A DNA stretch of 64,000 nucleotides from Vampirovibrionales bacterium. Lineage in GTDB: Bacteria; Cyanobacteriota; Vampirovibrionia; Vampirovibrionales; Vampirovibrionaceae. Shown here piece after piece: positions 1 through 7,472 of this stretch. The DNA lies in contig JADJRF010000005.1 in NCBI GenBank assembly GCA_016712355.1, positions 1,922,001 through 1,986,000 of the forward strand. Reading direction: 5' to 3'. Under the pieces are notes generated by a model that had not been told where the DNA came from, made no database searches, and saw nothing but the letters and a program-made list of their open reading frames with translations. Position numbers and translations under genes: made by a program. The stretch's first letter is position 1, and the number at the start of each line of letters is the position of its first letter.

Positions 1-1
1 C

Positions 2-1255
2 AAACGCTTTTTCTCGCCGTCGGTTTTGGCTTCTGCGGCCCTAGGGGTCTCGCTGCTCGCCCTGAGCGTCAGCGTGTGGGCCGGCAAACCCGCTGCCTTT
101 AACGCCTCCGGGTTGACGGGGACCCAAAACGACGCCGGTTTTCAGTTGGCGGAGAATCGCCCCGGTCGCAATGGTTTTAACGCCATGTTCGGCGACAATC
201 CGGATCTGATCGCCGATGTGGCGCAGCACGTCGCCCCGGCGGTGGTTAATATCGATGTCTCTAAAAGCGCCCGGGTACCGGCGTTTGATAGCATGTCGCC
301 GTTTCAGGATGAGATTCTCAAGCGTTTTTTTGGCTTTGATGGCGGTGGACCCACGCCCTTCCGCCGATTTGGCGGACAGCCCCAGCGCCAAGTGATTCAA
401 GGCAATGGCTCCGGGGTTATTATTGACGCTCAGGGCCATATTCTCACCAATAACCACGTGGTCCGCGGCGCCGATGAAGTCCAGGTCACGATTAACGACG
501 GACGCGTGTTCCCGGCCAGGGTCGTCGGTTCCGACGCTTATAGCGATATTGCGGTATTAAAAATCAACGCCCCGAACCTCAAGCCTGCCGTGCTGGGCGA
601 TAGTGAACGGCTGCGCCCCGGCGAATGGGTACTGGCCATCGGCAGCCCGCTCGGCTTTGATCACACGGTGACGCTGGGCATTATCAGCGCCCTGTCGCGG
701 CGCGTGCCGGATATTAACAGCAACGTCGATTTTATTCAGACCGACGCGGCCATTAATCCCGGCAATTCGGGCGGCCCGCTGGTGAATCTGCGCGGGCAGG
801 TGATTGGCATTAATACGGCCATTTCCGGGCGCGCGCAGAATATCGGCTTCGCCATTCCCGTCAGCGTCGCCAAATCGGTCTCTCAAAGCCTGATTACGAG
901 CGGCAGCATTCAGCGCCCCTGGATCGGCGTCGCGATGTCCGGCCTGACGCCCGAACTCTCGCGTAGTCTGGGCTTGCCGGAAAATACCGAAGGCGTTGTC
1001 GTGGCCCAGGTCATTCAGGGGAGCCCTGCCGAAAAGGCGGGATTCCGAAGCGGCGACGTGATTCAGCGCGTCGATGGCCAGAAAATCCTTGAGCCGAAGA
1101 CTATTCAGCAGCTTATTCAGAAAAAACCCATTCATTCCGGCTTGAATTTCCAGATTCTGCGCGATGGGCGCCTGCTGGCCCTGAATGCGCAGACGGACCT
1201 TCTGCCAAACGCCCCGGTCGGTAATGCTCAAGAAGACGGCTACGGCGAGCCGTAA
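2..1255 (+). CDS. htrA: HtrA/Deg-family periplasmic serine protease, 5'-truncated by window edge
   Basis: Trypsin-like protease that degrades misfolded envelope proteins, probably in the periplasm. Frame 2 is open to the left edge, so the true start lies outside the window. A hydrophobic stretch ending VSVWA looks like the end of a signal peptide. Numbered from the in-frame TTG at 26, the triad is His144 (TNNHVV), Asp174 (SDIAVL) and Ser248 (NPGNSGGP). One PDZ domain follows (about residues 290-385). A single PDZ makes it closer to DegS or cyanobacterial HhoA/HtrA than to two-PDZ DegP. The N-terminal linker is Gly/Phe/Arg-rich, as is common in the family. The family call is safe; the substrate is unknown. 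Confidence 0.95.
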   Translation, partial: KRFFSPSVLASAALGVSLLALSVSVWAGKPAAFNASGLTGTQNDAGFQLAENRPGRNGFNAMFGDNPDLIADVAQHVAPAVVNIDVSKSARVPAFDSMSPFQDEILKRFFGFDGGGPTPFRRFGGQPQRQVIQGNGSGVIIDAQGHILTNNHVVRGADEVQVTINDGRVFPARVVGSDAYSDIAVLKINAPNLKPAVLGDSERLRPGEWVLAIGSPLGFDHTVTLGIISALSRRVPDINSNVDFIQTDAAINPGNSGGPLVNLRGQVIGINTAISGRAQNIGFAIPVSVAKSVSQSLITSGSIQRPWIGVAMSGLTPELSRSLGLPENTEGVVVAQVIQGSPAEKAGFRSGDVIQRVDGQKILEPKTIQQLIQKKPIHSGLNFQILRDGRLLALNAQTDLLPNAPVGNAQEDGYGEP

Positions 1256-1293
1256 ACGCCTGCGCTGCGTCCGGGCAAACCCTGTTTCTGTAT

Positions 1294-1328
1294 GCGAGGC
1301 CTTGTCGGATATGACGCCAGGGCCTCGC
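1294..1328 (+). terminator. Inverted repeat after htrA
   Basis: An 8-base perfect stem (GCGAGGCC at 1294-1301 pairs with GGCCTCGC at 1321-1328) encloses a 19-base loop in the gap after the protease gene. There is no U-run, so a terminator role is only inferred. A -10-like TATGAT at 1341-1346 follows and may serve the next gene. Confidence 0.35.
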
Positions 1329-1390
1329 GCTTCGCTGTGATATGATGAGAAAGTCGGCGCGTCCGCGCAAACCGGGCTTATGGCGCGCCC

Positions 1391-1951
1391 TTGAGCGCCA
1401 GCGTCTCGCCCATGGAAACGATTTTCCTTAAAGAGCCGGATCTCCTGATTTCCAATCGGCGCATTGAAGTTGAGAAGCGCCTGTTTCCGCTCTACGCGCT
1501 TACCTCTGTTGAGCGTAAGCGGACCAAGCGGCGCGATTTTTTTGCGAGTCGGCGGTTTTTCTTCTTTGCGGTGGCCTGCGTGGCGCAAGGCATGGGCTGG
1601 GTTTTTCAGGTTCGGGATTTTTTCAGCCCGGCGCCGGCTCTGGGAGAAGGCTGGACAGATTTACGCTGGATTCTGCTGCTTGTCCAGCTCATCGCCGTAA
1701 TCATCAGCGTGGCGTATTTGCGCCGGGCGATGCGGCGCACGTATTATATTCACGTGTCGCCGCGTAATCCCGCCGACAGGTTCTGTTTGCTGGAAACCGA
1801 CGACCCGCAGCGTATGGCGCAAGTGGCTGACGCCTTACGTCATGCGATTATTCATTATCGCGACCCAGGCGCAGGCGATGCGCCGTCGCGATCCATGCCG
1901 CCCTTAATAGCCTCAGACCCCCAGGACGAAGAGATGGACGACGATGACTAA
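1391..1951 (+). CDS. Small membrane protein with two TM helices, DUF6232-like
   Basis: 186 residues from a TTG; an ATG at 1412 is an equally plausible start and neither has a good ribosome site. The N-terminal half has a short beta-type stretch (LKEPDLLISNRRIEVEKR) followed by a basic run. Two hydrophobic helices follow: the first around FFFFAVACVAQGMGWVF, the second around WILLLVQLIAVIISVAY. A soluble C-terminal domain ends in an acidic tail. This arrangement resembles DUF6232-type proteins, but I am not certain of the family. It overlaps the trmFO start by 8 bases, so the two are probably co-transcribed and translationally coupled. Function unknown. Confidence 0.7.
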   Translation: MSASVSPMETIFLKEPDLLISNRRIEVEKRLFPLYALTSVERKRTKRRDFFASRRFFFFAVACVAQGMGWVFQVRDFFSPAPALGEGWTDLRWILLLVQLIAVIISVAYLRRAMRRTYYIHVSPRNPADRFCLLETDDPQRMAQVADALRHAIIHYRDPGAGDAPSRSMPPLIASDPQDEEMDDDD

Positions 1952-3332
1952 ACGCTTTGCCATTATTGGCGCAGGTCTTGCCGGGTCCGAAGCGGCGCTT
2001 CAACTGGCAAAACGGGGTTTTGAAGTTGATCTGTACGATATTAAGCCCGAGACCCGCACGGCGGCGCATCACAACCCGGATTGCGCCGAAATCGTGTGCA
2101 GCAACAGCCTGGGCTCGCAAGGCGACACCACCGCCAGCGGGCTGCTAAAGGCCGAGTTGTCATTGCTGGATTGCCAGTTGATGGCCATCGCCCGCGATAC
2201 CGCGGTCCCTGCCGGCCAAGCGCTGGCGGTGGACCGCGACGCCTTCGCCCGCCGCGTCACGCAACGGCTGGACGCAGAACCGCGCATTCGCCGGATTTGC
2301 GGCGAACAGACGCAGGCGCCCCCAGACGTCGCCGCAACGCTCATCGCCACCGGTCCACTGACCACGCCGTCGCTGGCGCAGACGCTCGCCGAGTTGATTG
2401 GTCAGCCCCAACTGTTCTTCTTCGACGCCGCTTCCCCGATTCTGGCTGAGGAATCCATCGACCGCAGCATTGTGTTTACGCAGGATCGTTACGACCATGA
2501 GCGCGAGGCTGATCAGAAACAGGCCTCGCCCAGCTACCTGAATTGTCCGCTGGACCGCGCTCAATACGAAGCGTTGCGCGAATTTCTGCTGAACGCCGAG
2601 CATATCGAGCTGAAAGATTTTGAACGTGACGCCGCCAGTGGCGCGCCATGCTATTTTGAAAGCTGCCTGCCCATTGAAACGCTGGCTGCGCGTGGCGTCG
2701 ACACCATGCGCTTTGGCCCCCTCAAGCCCGTAGGCTTGCAGGATCCGCGAACCGGTCGGCGCCCTTATGCGGTTATTCAGTTGCGGCGCGATAATCTGGC
2801 CGGGACGCTGTATAACATGGTCGGATTTCAGACCAATCTCAAATGGGGCGCGCAAAAAACCATGGTCCGTATGATTCCGGGCCTGGAGGCGGCCGAGGTC
2901 ATGCGCTATGGCGTGATGCACCGCAATACCTATCTGCACGCGCCCGATGCCCTGCTGCCGACCCTGCAATTGAAGGTCCGCCCCGACATCCTGATTGCGG
3001 GTCAACTGACCGGTTGCGAAGGCTATAGCGAGGCCATTGCCACCGGGCTGCTGGCGGCGTTGAATATGGCGCGGCTGGCGCAAGGGGACGCGCCTCGGGT
3101 TCTTCCGCCGGAAACGATGCTGGGCGCCCTGATGCGCTATATCACCCGCGCCGAAGCCGTCGGCGGAAAGTTTCAGCCGGTGAATAGCAACTGGGGCATT
3201 CTGCCGCCCATGCCCGAACGCATTCGCGATAAACGCGCGCGTCAGCAGGCTTTTCGCGCCCGGGCGCTGGCGGCCATGAACGCAGACGCGAGCGCCTGGG
3301 CCGACCTGCCCGCTCCCGCGCCTTGCGTCTGA
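1944..3332 (+). CDS. trmFO: Methylenetetrahydrofolate-tRNA-(uracil-5-)-methyltransferase TrmFO
   Basis: Makes m5U54 (ribothymidine) in the T-loop of tRNA, using methylenetetrahydrofolate and FADH2. 462 residues, normal for the family. The N-terminus carries the FAD dinucleotide motif GAGLAGSEAA. The two functional cysteines known in the B. subtilis enzyme correspond to Cys52 (EIVCSNSLGS) and Cys241 (YFESCLPIE). The C-terminal part holds the TGCEGYSEA segment shared with MnmG-type proteins. Its paralogue mnmG lies at 43574-45496. TrmFO is found mainly in Firmicutes, Cyanobacteria, alpha- and delta-proteobacteria, which narrows the source organism. Confidence 0.97.
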   Translation: MTKRFAIIGAGLAGSEAALQLAKRGFEVDLYDIKPETRTAAHHNPDCAEIVCSNSLGSQGDTTASGLLKAELSLLDCQLMAIARDTAVPAGQALAVDRDAFARRVTQRLDAEPRIRRICGEQTQAPPDVAATLIATGPLTTPSLAQTLAELIGQPQLFFFDAASPILAEESIDRSIVFTQDRYDHEREADQKQASPSYLNCPLDRAQYEALREFLLNAEHIELKDFERDAASGAPCYFESCLPIETLAARGVDTMRFGPLKPVGLQDPRTGRRPYAVIQLRRDNLAGTLYNMVGFQTNLKWGAQKTMVRMIPGLEAAEVMRYGVMHRNTYLHAPDALLPTLQLKVRPDILIAGQLTGCEGYSEAIATGLLAALNMARLAQGDAPRVLPPETMLGALMRYITRAEAVGGKFQPVNSNWGILPPMPERIRDKRARQQAFRARALAAMNADASAWADLPAPAPCV

Positions 3333-3519
3333 TTCGGACGAACGGCTTGCCCTGCGGGCTGGATGGGGTATCCTGAAGCGCAGGCGTTCGCCTGTCTCGC
3401 GCGGGAACGTTTTGGCGGGGCGACGTCTATCCGTCTATCCCTAAATAAGCCGGACGTTTTGCCTGGACTCTGTTTGTTACGTGCGACCTGTTTTACTTGC
3501 GATTTGAAAGAGGGCCCTT

Positions 3520-4653
3520 ATGCGCCGGTTATCCCTGTTGATGCGCGGTACGCCTTGGATGATGCGCTTTGCGCTTGCCGGGGGATGCGCCCTGTTGACG
3601 ACGCTAGTCGGCGTCTCGACGGCTGGCGCTGCGTCGCAGCCGGTTTCGATCACGGCTGACCGCCAGACCACGGATTTGGCCGGCGCCACGAAGTTCATTG
3701 GCAATGTCAAAGTCAGTTTTCGGGATCTGCGCCTGAAGGGCTCGCTGGGACAAGTCGATCTGGACGCTCAGGGCCAGCCGTCGATAGCGACATTTGTGAA
3801 TCGTCCCCAAGGCTCGCGCGTGGTTCCGGGCGGTGGGCAGGATCATCTGGAAGCCGACGTGATCAAAATCTTCCTCAATGAAAATAAGGTCCAGGCCCAG
3901 GGAGATTCTTACACGGTCGTCACCAGCATTGCGGCGGCGCCGGTGTCTATTCGCGCGGATCAGCAGGAGTTTGATACCGTCTCCAGGGTCGTGCGCGCTA
4001 ACGGCAACGTACAGGTAAATTATCAGGACACGGTGATCAACAGCCCGCACGCCACGATGAATACCGAAGGCGGCAAGGCCAAAAAAGTAATCTTCAGCGG
4101 CGGCGTGCGCGCCCGCCAGAGCGATGGCGTCATCACCAGCGAGAAGCTGACGGTGATGACCGATTCCAATAACCTGCTGGCGGAGCATAACGTCAAAACC
4201 GACGTCAAATCCCAGCCGGGCGCGGGCGGCGGCGCGAGTCGCGTCATTATCGAGTCAGACTTCCAGCAGTACGACAAGGCCTCTGACACCATGCTTGCCA
4301 GCGGCAATGTGCGCATCACGTACGGCGATTACCGCGCCAAAGGCCCTAAGGCGACCTTTCGTATGAAGGGCGGCCAGGTCGACAAGGTCTTTCTGACTGG
4401 CAGGGCCAGCATCATCGGCGACGGACGCCAGGTCGAGGCCGACAAAATCGTGATTACGACCACGCCCCGGCATTTTGACGCCACGGGCCACGTTCAAAGC
4501 CGCTTTATGGCAAAGGAGTCCCCTGCCGTGACGCCGCCTGCCGCTCCGGCCAGCAGCGCAAAGCCGGGCGCTAAAAAACCGATTGCCGGTAAACCCGGCG
4601 CGTCCTCTCCTGCTCCCCAGCCTAAGGGCCCGTCAGACGATTACCTCGAATAG
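3520..4653 (+). CDS. lptA: LptA/OstA-family periplasmic LPS-transport protein
   Basis: Periplasmic bridge protein for lipopolysaccharide export. 377 residues: signal peptide with likely cleavage after ...STAGA (about residue 37). At least three OstA-type beta repeats follow, each opening with a GNV motif (GNVKVSF, GNVQVNY, GNVRITY), then a Pro/Ala/Lys-rich C-terminal tail. It is about twice the length of E. coli LptA (roughly 185 residues), consistent with a longer repeat scaffold or an LptA/LptC combination. It directly precedes lptB and lptF, which supports the role. The GAGGGCCCTT upstream gives a modest ribosome site for the ATG at 3520. Confidence 0.85.
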   Translation: MRRLSLLMRGTPWMMRFALAGGCALLTTLVGVSTAGAASQPVSITADRQTTDLAGATKFIGNVKVSFRDLRLKGSLGQVDLDAQGQPSIATFVNRPQGSRVVPGGGQDHLEADVIKIFLNENKVQAQGDSYTVVTSIAAAPVSIRADQQEFDTVSRVVRANGNVQVNYQDTVINSPHATMNTEGGKAKKVIFSGGVRARQSDGVITSEKLTVMTDSNNLLAEHNVKTDVKSQPGAGGGASRVIIESDFQQYDKASDTMLASGNVRITYGDYRAKGPKATFRMKGGQVDKVFLTGRASIIGDGRQVEADKIVITTTPRHFDATGHVQSRFMAKESPAVTPPAAPASSAKPGAKKPIAGKPGASSPAPQPKGPSDDYLE

Positions 4654-4689
4654 CCCCGGTCCTGGGATTCTCCTCGTGAGAAATCCCCC

Positions 4690-4718
4690 TTGGGATTCCC
4701 GCTTCTCTGGGGTATGGT
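4690..4718 (+). promoter_or_regulatory. Sigma-70-type promoter for lptB
   Basis: TTGGGA (4690-4695), a 17-base spacer and TATGGT (4713-4718) form a reasonable vegetative promoter. It predicts a leader of about 70 bases before the lptB ATG. A hairpin around 4663-4686 (GGGATTCTC pairing with GAGAAATCCC, one bulge) lies just upstream and may end or attenuate lptA readthrough. Confidence 0.45.
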
Positions 4719-4795
4719 AGGACGCGAAGCGGGGCCGCGTATGCGCTTGCCGCGGCGGCTTCACACGGTTGCATCAGGAAAGAGCGATCACGTCG

Positions 4796-5515
4796 ATGGC
4801 GCTGAAAATTGAAAACCTCGTTAAAACCTATGCCGGGCGGCCGGTGGTCAATCATGTGTCGTTTCATATTGAGCGCGGCGAGGTGGTTGGGCTGTTAGGG
4901 CCTAACGGCGCCGGCAAAACAACCTCGTTTTACGCGGTCGTGGGCATTATTCAACCCGATGCGGGCGATATCTCGCTGGACGGGCGCTCGTTGCGCAATC
5001 AACCCATTCATCGCCGCGCCCGCGCGGGGATTGGCTATCTGCCGCAAGAAACCTCGGTCTTCCGCCGCTTGAGCGTCGCCGAAAATCTTCGGCTGGTGCT
5101 GGAATTTCAGCCATTGGACAAAAAAGCCCGCGAGGAGCGCATTGATTCGCTCCTGCAGGAATTCGGCCTGACCCGTCTGCGCGACATGCCCGCCATCCAG
5201 TTATCGGGCGGGGAGCGGCGTCGCGTGGAAATCGCGCGCGCAATCGCCTGTAATCCGCATTACCTGCTGCTCGACGAGCCTTTTACCGGGATCGATCCCA
5301 TCGCGATTCAGGACATCCAGCGCCTGATCGGCCTGCTGAAGGCGCGCGGACTTGGCGTCCTGCTGACGGATCACAACCCCAAGGCCACCCTTTCGATTGT
5401 GGATCGCGCCTATATCGTCCATGACGGCAAAGTCATCTTCTCGGGGTCCAACCGCGAGGCCGCCGACAACGAGCTGGTGCGACGCCATTACCTGGGCGAG
5501 GATTTCCAGCTCTAA
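4796..5515 (+). CDS. lptB: LPS export ABC transporter ATP-binding protein LptB
   Basis: ATPase that powers LPS extraction from the inner membrane with LptF/G. 239 residues. Walker A GPNGAGKTT, ABC signature LSGGERRRVEIARA, Walker B YLLLDEPFTGIDP and switch His in LTDHN are all present. The sequence around DEPFTGIDPIAIQDIQ is typical of LptB rather than LivF. The ATG at 4796 is chosen because AGGAAAGAG sits about ten bases upstream; an in-frame TTG at 4769 would add nine residues without a ribosome site. lptA is upstream and the permease downstream. Confidence 0.95.
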   Translation: MALKIENLVKTYAGRPVVNHVSFHIERGEVVGLLGPNGAGKTTSFYAVVGIIQPDAGDISLDGRSLRNQPIHRRARAGIGYLPQETSVFRRLSVAENLRLVLEFQPLDKKAREERIDSLLQEFGLTRLRDMPAIQLSGGERRRVEIARAIACNPHYLLLDEPFTGIDPIAIQDIQRLIGLLKARGLGVLLTDHNPKATLSIVDRAYIVHDGKVIFSGSNREAADNELVRRHYLGEDFQL

Positions 5516-5560
5516 CGTCCGCCCGCCGTCATATCACGCCCCGACAGGAGACTGTTTCGC

Positions 5561-6700
5561 TTGTTTCGCATCGCCGCGATGGATCGATACCTCATTAAAC
5601 AACTGACGCAAGGCGCGTTGTTTGGCGTGGCGCTGTTTGTCGTGATCTGGCTGGCCCCCGAAACCCTGTTTCGCCTGACGCAACTGCTGTTTTCCGGCAA
5701 GATTAACCTGCCGCAGTTTTTCCAGATGCTGGCTTACAATCTGCCTGAGACGCTGGAGCGCTCGATTCCGATGGCGGTGCTGCTGTCGTGCGTGCTGACG
5801 TTTCGACGCTTGAGCCAGAATCTGGAACTCATCGCCATGCAGGCTGCCGGAATCCGCCCGATTCGGCTGATGGCGCCGGTATTGGCGGTCGGCGCGGCGT
5901 TTGCTCTGGCGCACGCGCTGGTTCAGGAAGTAATTTTGCCGCAGACAGGCCCTCGCTATGCGCGGATGCAGGAAGAAACCGGCATGCGCGAGCTGCGAGA
6001 CGCCAATTTTACCTTCGTTCAGAAAAATCGCCGCAATGAGTGGGATAAGTTTCTGCTGATTGGTCAGACGCAGCAATTTGCCGCGCGCGGCGAGCTGTCA
6101 GATTTTTTCGCGCTCTTTTATCGTCGCGACGCTGACGGCGGCGTCGGCATCGCCCGTCTGATGCGCGCCGATCGCGGCCGCTGGGATCCCGCGCGCAAAG
6201 CGTGGGCCCTGCAAAACGGCGTCGATTATCTGCTCGACGAGGACGGCGTTTATCGCTCCAATCGCGCCTTTTCGCAGGAGTGGGTGTCGATGAGTCCGTA
6301 TTCCTACAAGTTGTTGCAATACAGCGTGAATAATCCCAAAACGCTGAATGCGCGGGCGCTCGGCGAATACGTGCGGCTGCTTCGCGCGGGCGATCAGCAA
6401 GAAGAAATCACGTTTTTCGAGCGTCTGCGCTACCAGAAAATCGCCCAGCCCGCCGCCTCGATTGTCTTTGCAGTTTTAGGCGCGCTGCTGGGAATGGAGC
6501 GCATCCGCACGCGCAACCATTATGGCCTGATTTTCGCGGCGCTGTTGATGTTCGTGTATGTGATCGCGACGTCGTTCATCGCCAATATCGGCGCATTCGA
6601 TATGGCCCCCCCATGGGCGCTGGCCTGGGCCCCGCTGGCGATGGTCTGCGTGCTGGGTCTGGGCTTGCTGGCCTTGCGTCAGCGTTTACGCTTCGGGTGA
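5561..6700 (+). CDS. lptF: LptF/LptG-family LPS export permease (YjgP/YjgQ)
   Basis: Inner-membrane permease partner of LptB. 379 residues with the family layout: three N-terminal TM helices (around FGVALFVVIWLAP, SIPMAVLLSCVLTF and APVLAVGAAFALAHALV), a periplasmic beta-jellyroll domain (about 120-270), and three C-terminal helices. The TTG at 5561 is preferred over the ATG at 5579 because CAGGAG at 5545-5550 is correctly spaced only for the TTG. Only one LptF/G gene is in the window; cyanobacterial-type systems commonly have a single such gene here. The 3' end overlaps the convergent gene by 22 bases. Confidence 0.93.
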   Translation: MFRIAAMDRYLIKQLTQGALFGVALFVVIWLAPETLFRLTQLLFSGKINLPQFFQMLAYNLPETLERSIPMAVLLSCVLTFRRLSQNLELIAMQAAGIRPIRLMAPVLAVGAAFALAHALVQEVILPQTGPRYARMQEETGMRELRDANFTFVQKNRRNEWDKFLLIGQTQQFAARGELSDFFALFYRRDADGGVGIARLMRADRGRWDPARKAWALQNGVDYLLDEDGVYRSNRAFSQEWVSMSPYSYKLLQYSVNNPKTLNARALGEYVRLLRAGDQQEEITFFERLRYQKIAQPAASIVFAVLGALLGMERIRTRNHYGLIFAALLMFVYVIATSFIANIGAFDMAPPWALAWAPLAMVCVLGLGLLALRQRLRFG

Positions 6701-7344
6701 GGCAGGTATAAAGGGTTCTTCCTGCGCTGTGACGGACTATCTGTATTGGTCATGAGCGCCTCGGCGACAACTGCCTGGGCTTTGCTTCTTTCCCAACTGG
6801 TATCAAAAATGTCCTGATTGAGATGGGATGGCAACAAAAGCCTATGATCCTGACCTTCCGGGGGGCCCTCGTCAGAATCGCCCGAGACCCCTCTTTTGGG
6901 CGTTGCTAAGAGATCGGTAATAACAGGCTGGGCGCCGATGAACGCGTCCGTATTGTCAATCTCCTGAACAGGAAGCGTCGTTCCCTCTTGCATAGCTTTT
7001 AAAATTAGAGTTAAAGCGTTTTGCCCCAACACGCGATCCAGCCCGGCTTTTTTGGAGGCGGGCGTGATCTGATCCACCGCAACCTCATTACGATTCTTCA
7101 GCAATTGGCAGAAAAACTCATAAATGACGGTAAATTTGGGTATGACAGCGTCGCTTGCTTGCGCATTATCTCCAACAACGTTCCCCATAAAAATGGCTAA
7201 TTTTTTATCGTGTAAGAGAATAAGCGTTGAAGGCAGACACCTCTTTGTAACAGCGTCTGCTAGCGCTCTCTCTTTTTTAATTTGAAGGTAGGTTCGTGTA
7301 ACGTTTGGGCGAGTTGTGTTTCGGTAAACAGGAAAATCAGTCAT
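6679..7344 (-). CDS. Hypothetical protein in an AT-richer segment
   Basis: About 221 residues from the ATG at 7344; a TTG at 7371 would give 230. Neither start has a Shine-Dalgarno sequence. I recognise no domain. The protein is soluble and mixed-composition, with no signal peptide or TM helix. It has a Gly/Ser/Glu/Pro segment in the last third and a basic C-terminus (PHPKRKR). Base composition and codon use are visibly less GC-rich than the neighbours, suggesting recent acquisition or weak selection. It is convergent with lptF and overlaps its 3' end. It could be a degrading gene or a lineage-specific orphan. Confidence 0.55.
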   Translation of the reverse strand: MTDFPVYRNTTRPNVTRTYLQIKKERALADAVTKRCLPSTLILLHDKKLAIFMGNVVGDNAQASDAVIPKFTVIYEFFCQLLKNRNEVAVDQITPASKKAGLDRVLGQNALTLILKAMQEGTTLPVQEIDNTDAFIGAQPVITDLLATPKRGVSGDSDEGPPEGQDHRLLLPSHLNQDIFDTSWERSKAQAVVAEALMTNTDSPSQRRKNPLYLPHPKRKR

Positions 7345-7472
7345 CACAAGGAGTATCCAAATCGGGGGCAAATACGGGGGGCGGGGCGCGGGGGTTGGCG
7401 GGTTCTGGCGGACTGGTTCTGGTATGATGAGCCTTCGCGCTTCTGCTATAACGTTCTATAACGTCACTGAGC

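Noticed and set aside
557..1588. Long minus-strand open frame (343 codons) opposite htrA
   Set aside because: Antisense shadow of a clear protease gene; Arg/Ala/Gly-rich product without domains, as expected in GC-rich DNA.
3363..3659. 98-codon frame before lptA
   Set aside because: Overlaps the lptA start and signal peptide; no domain or ribosome site.
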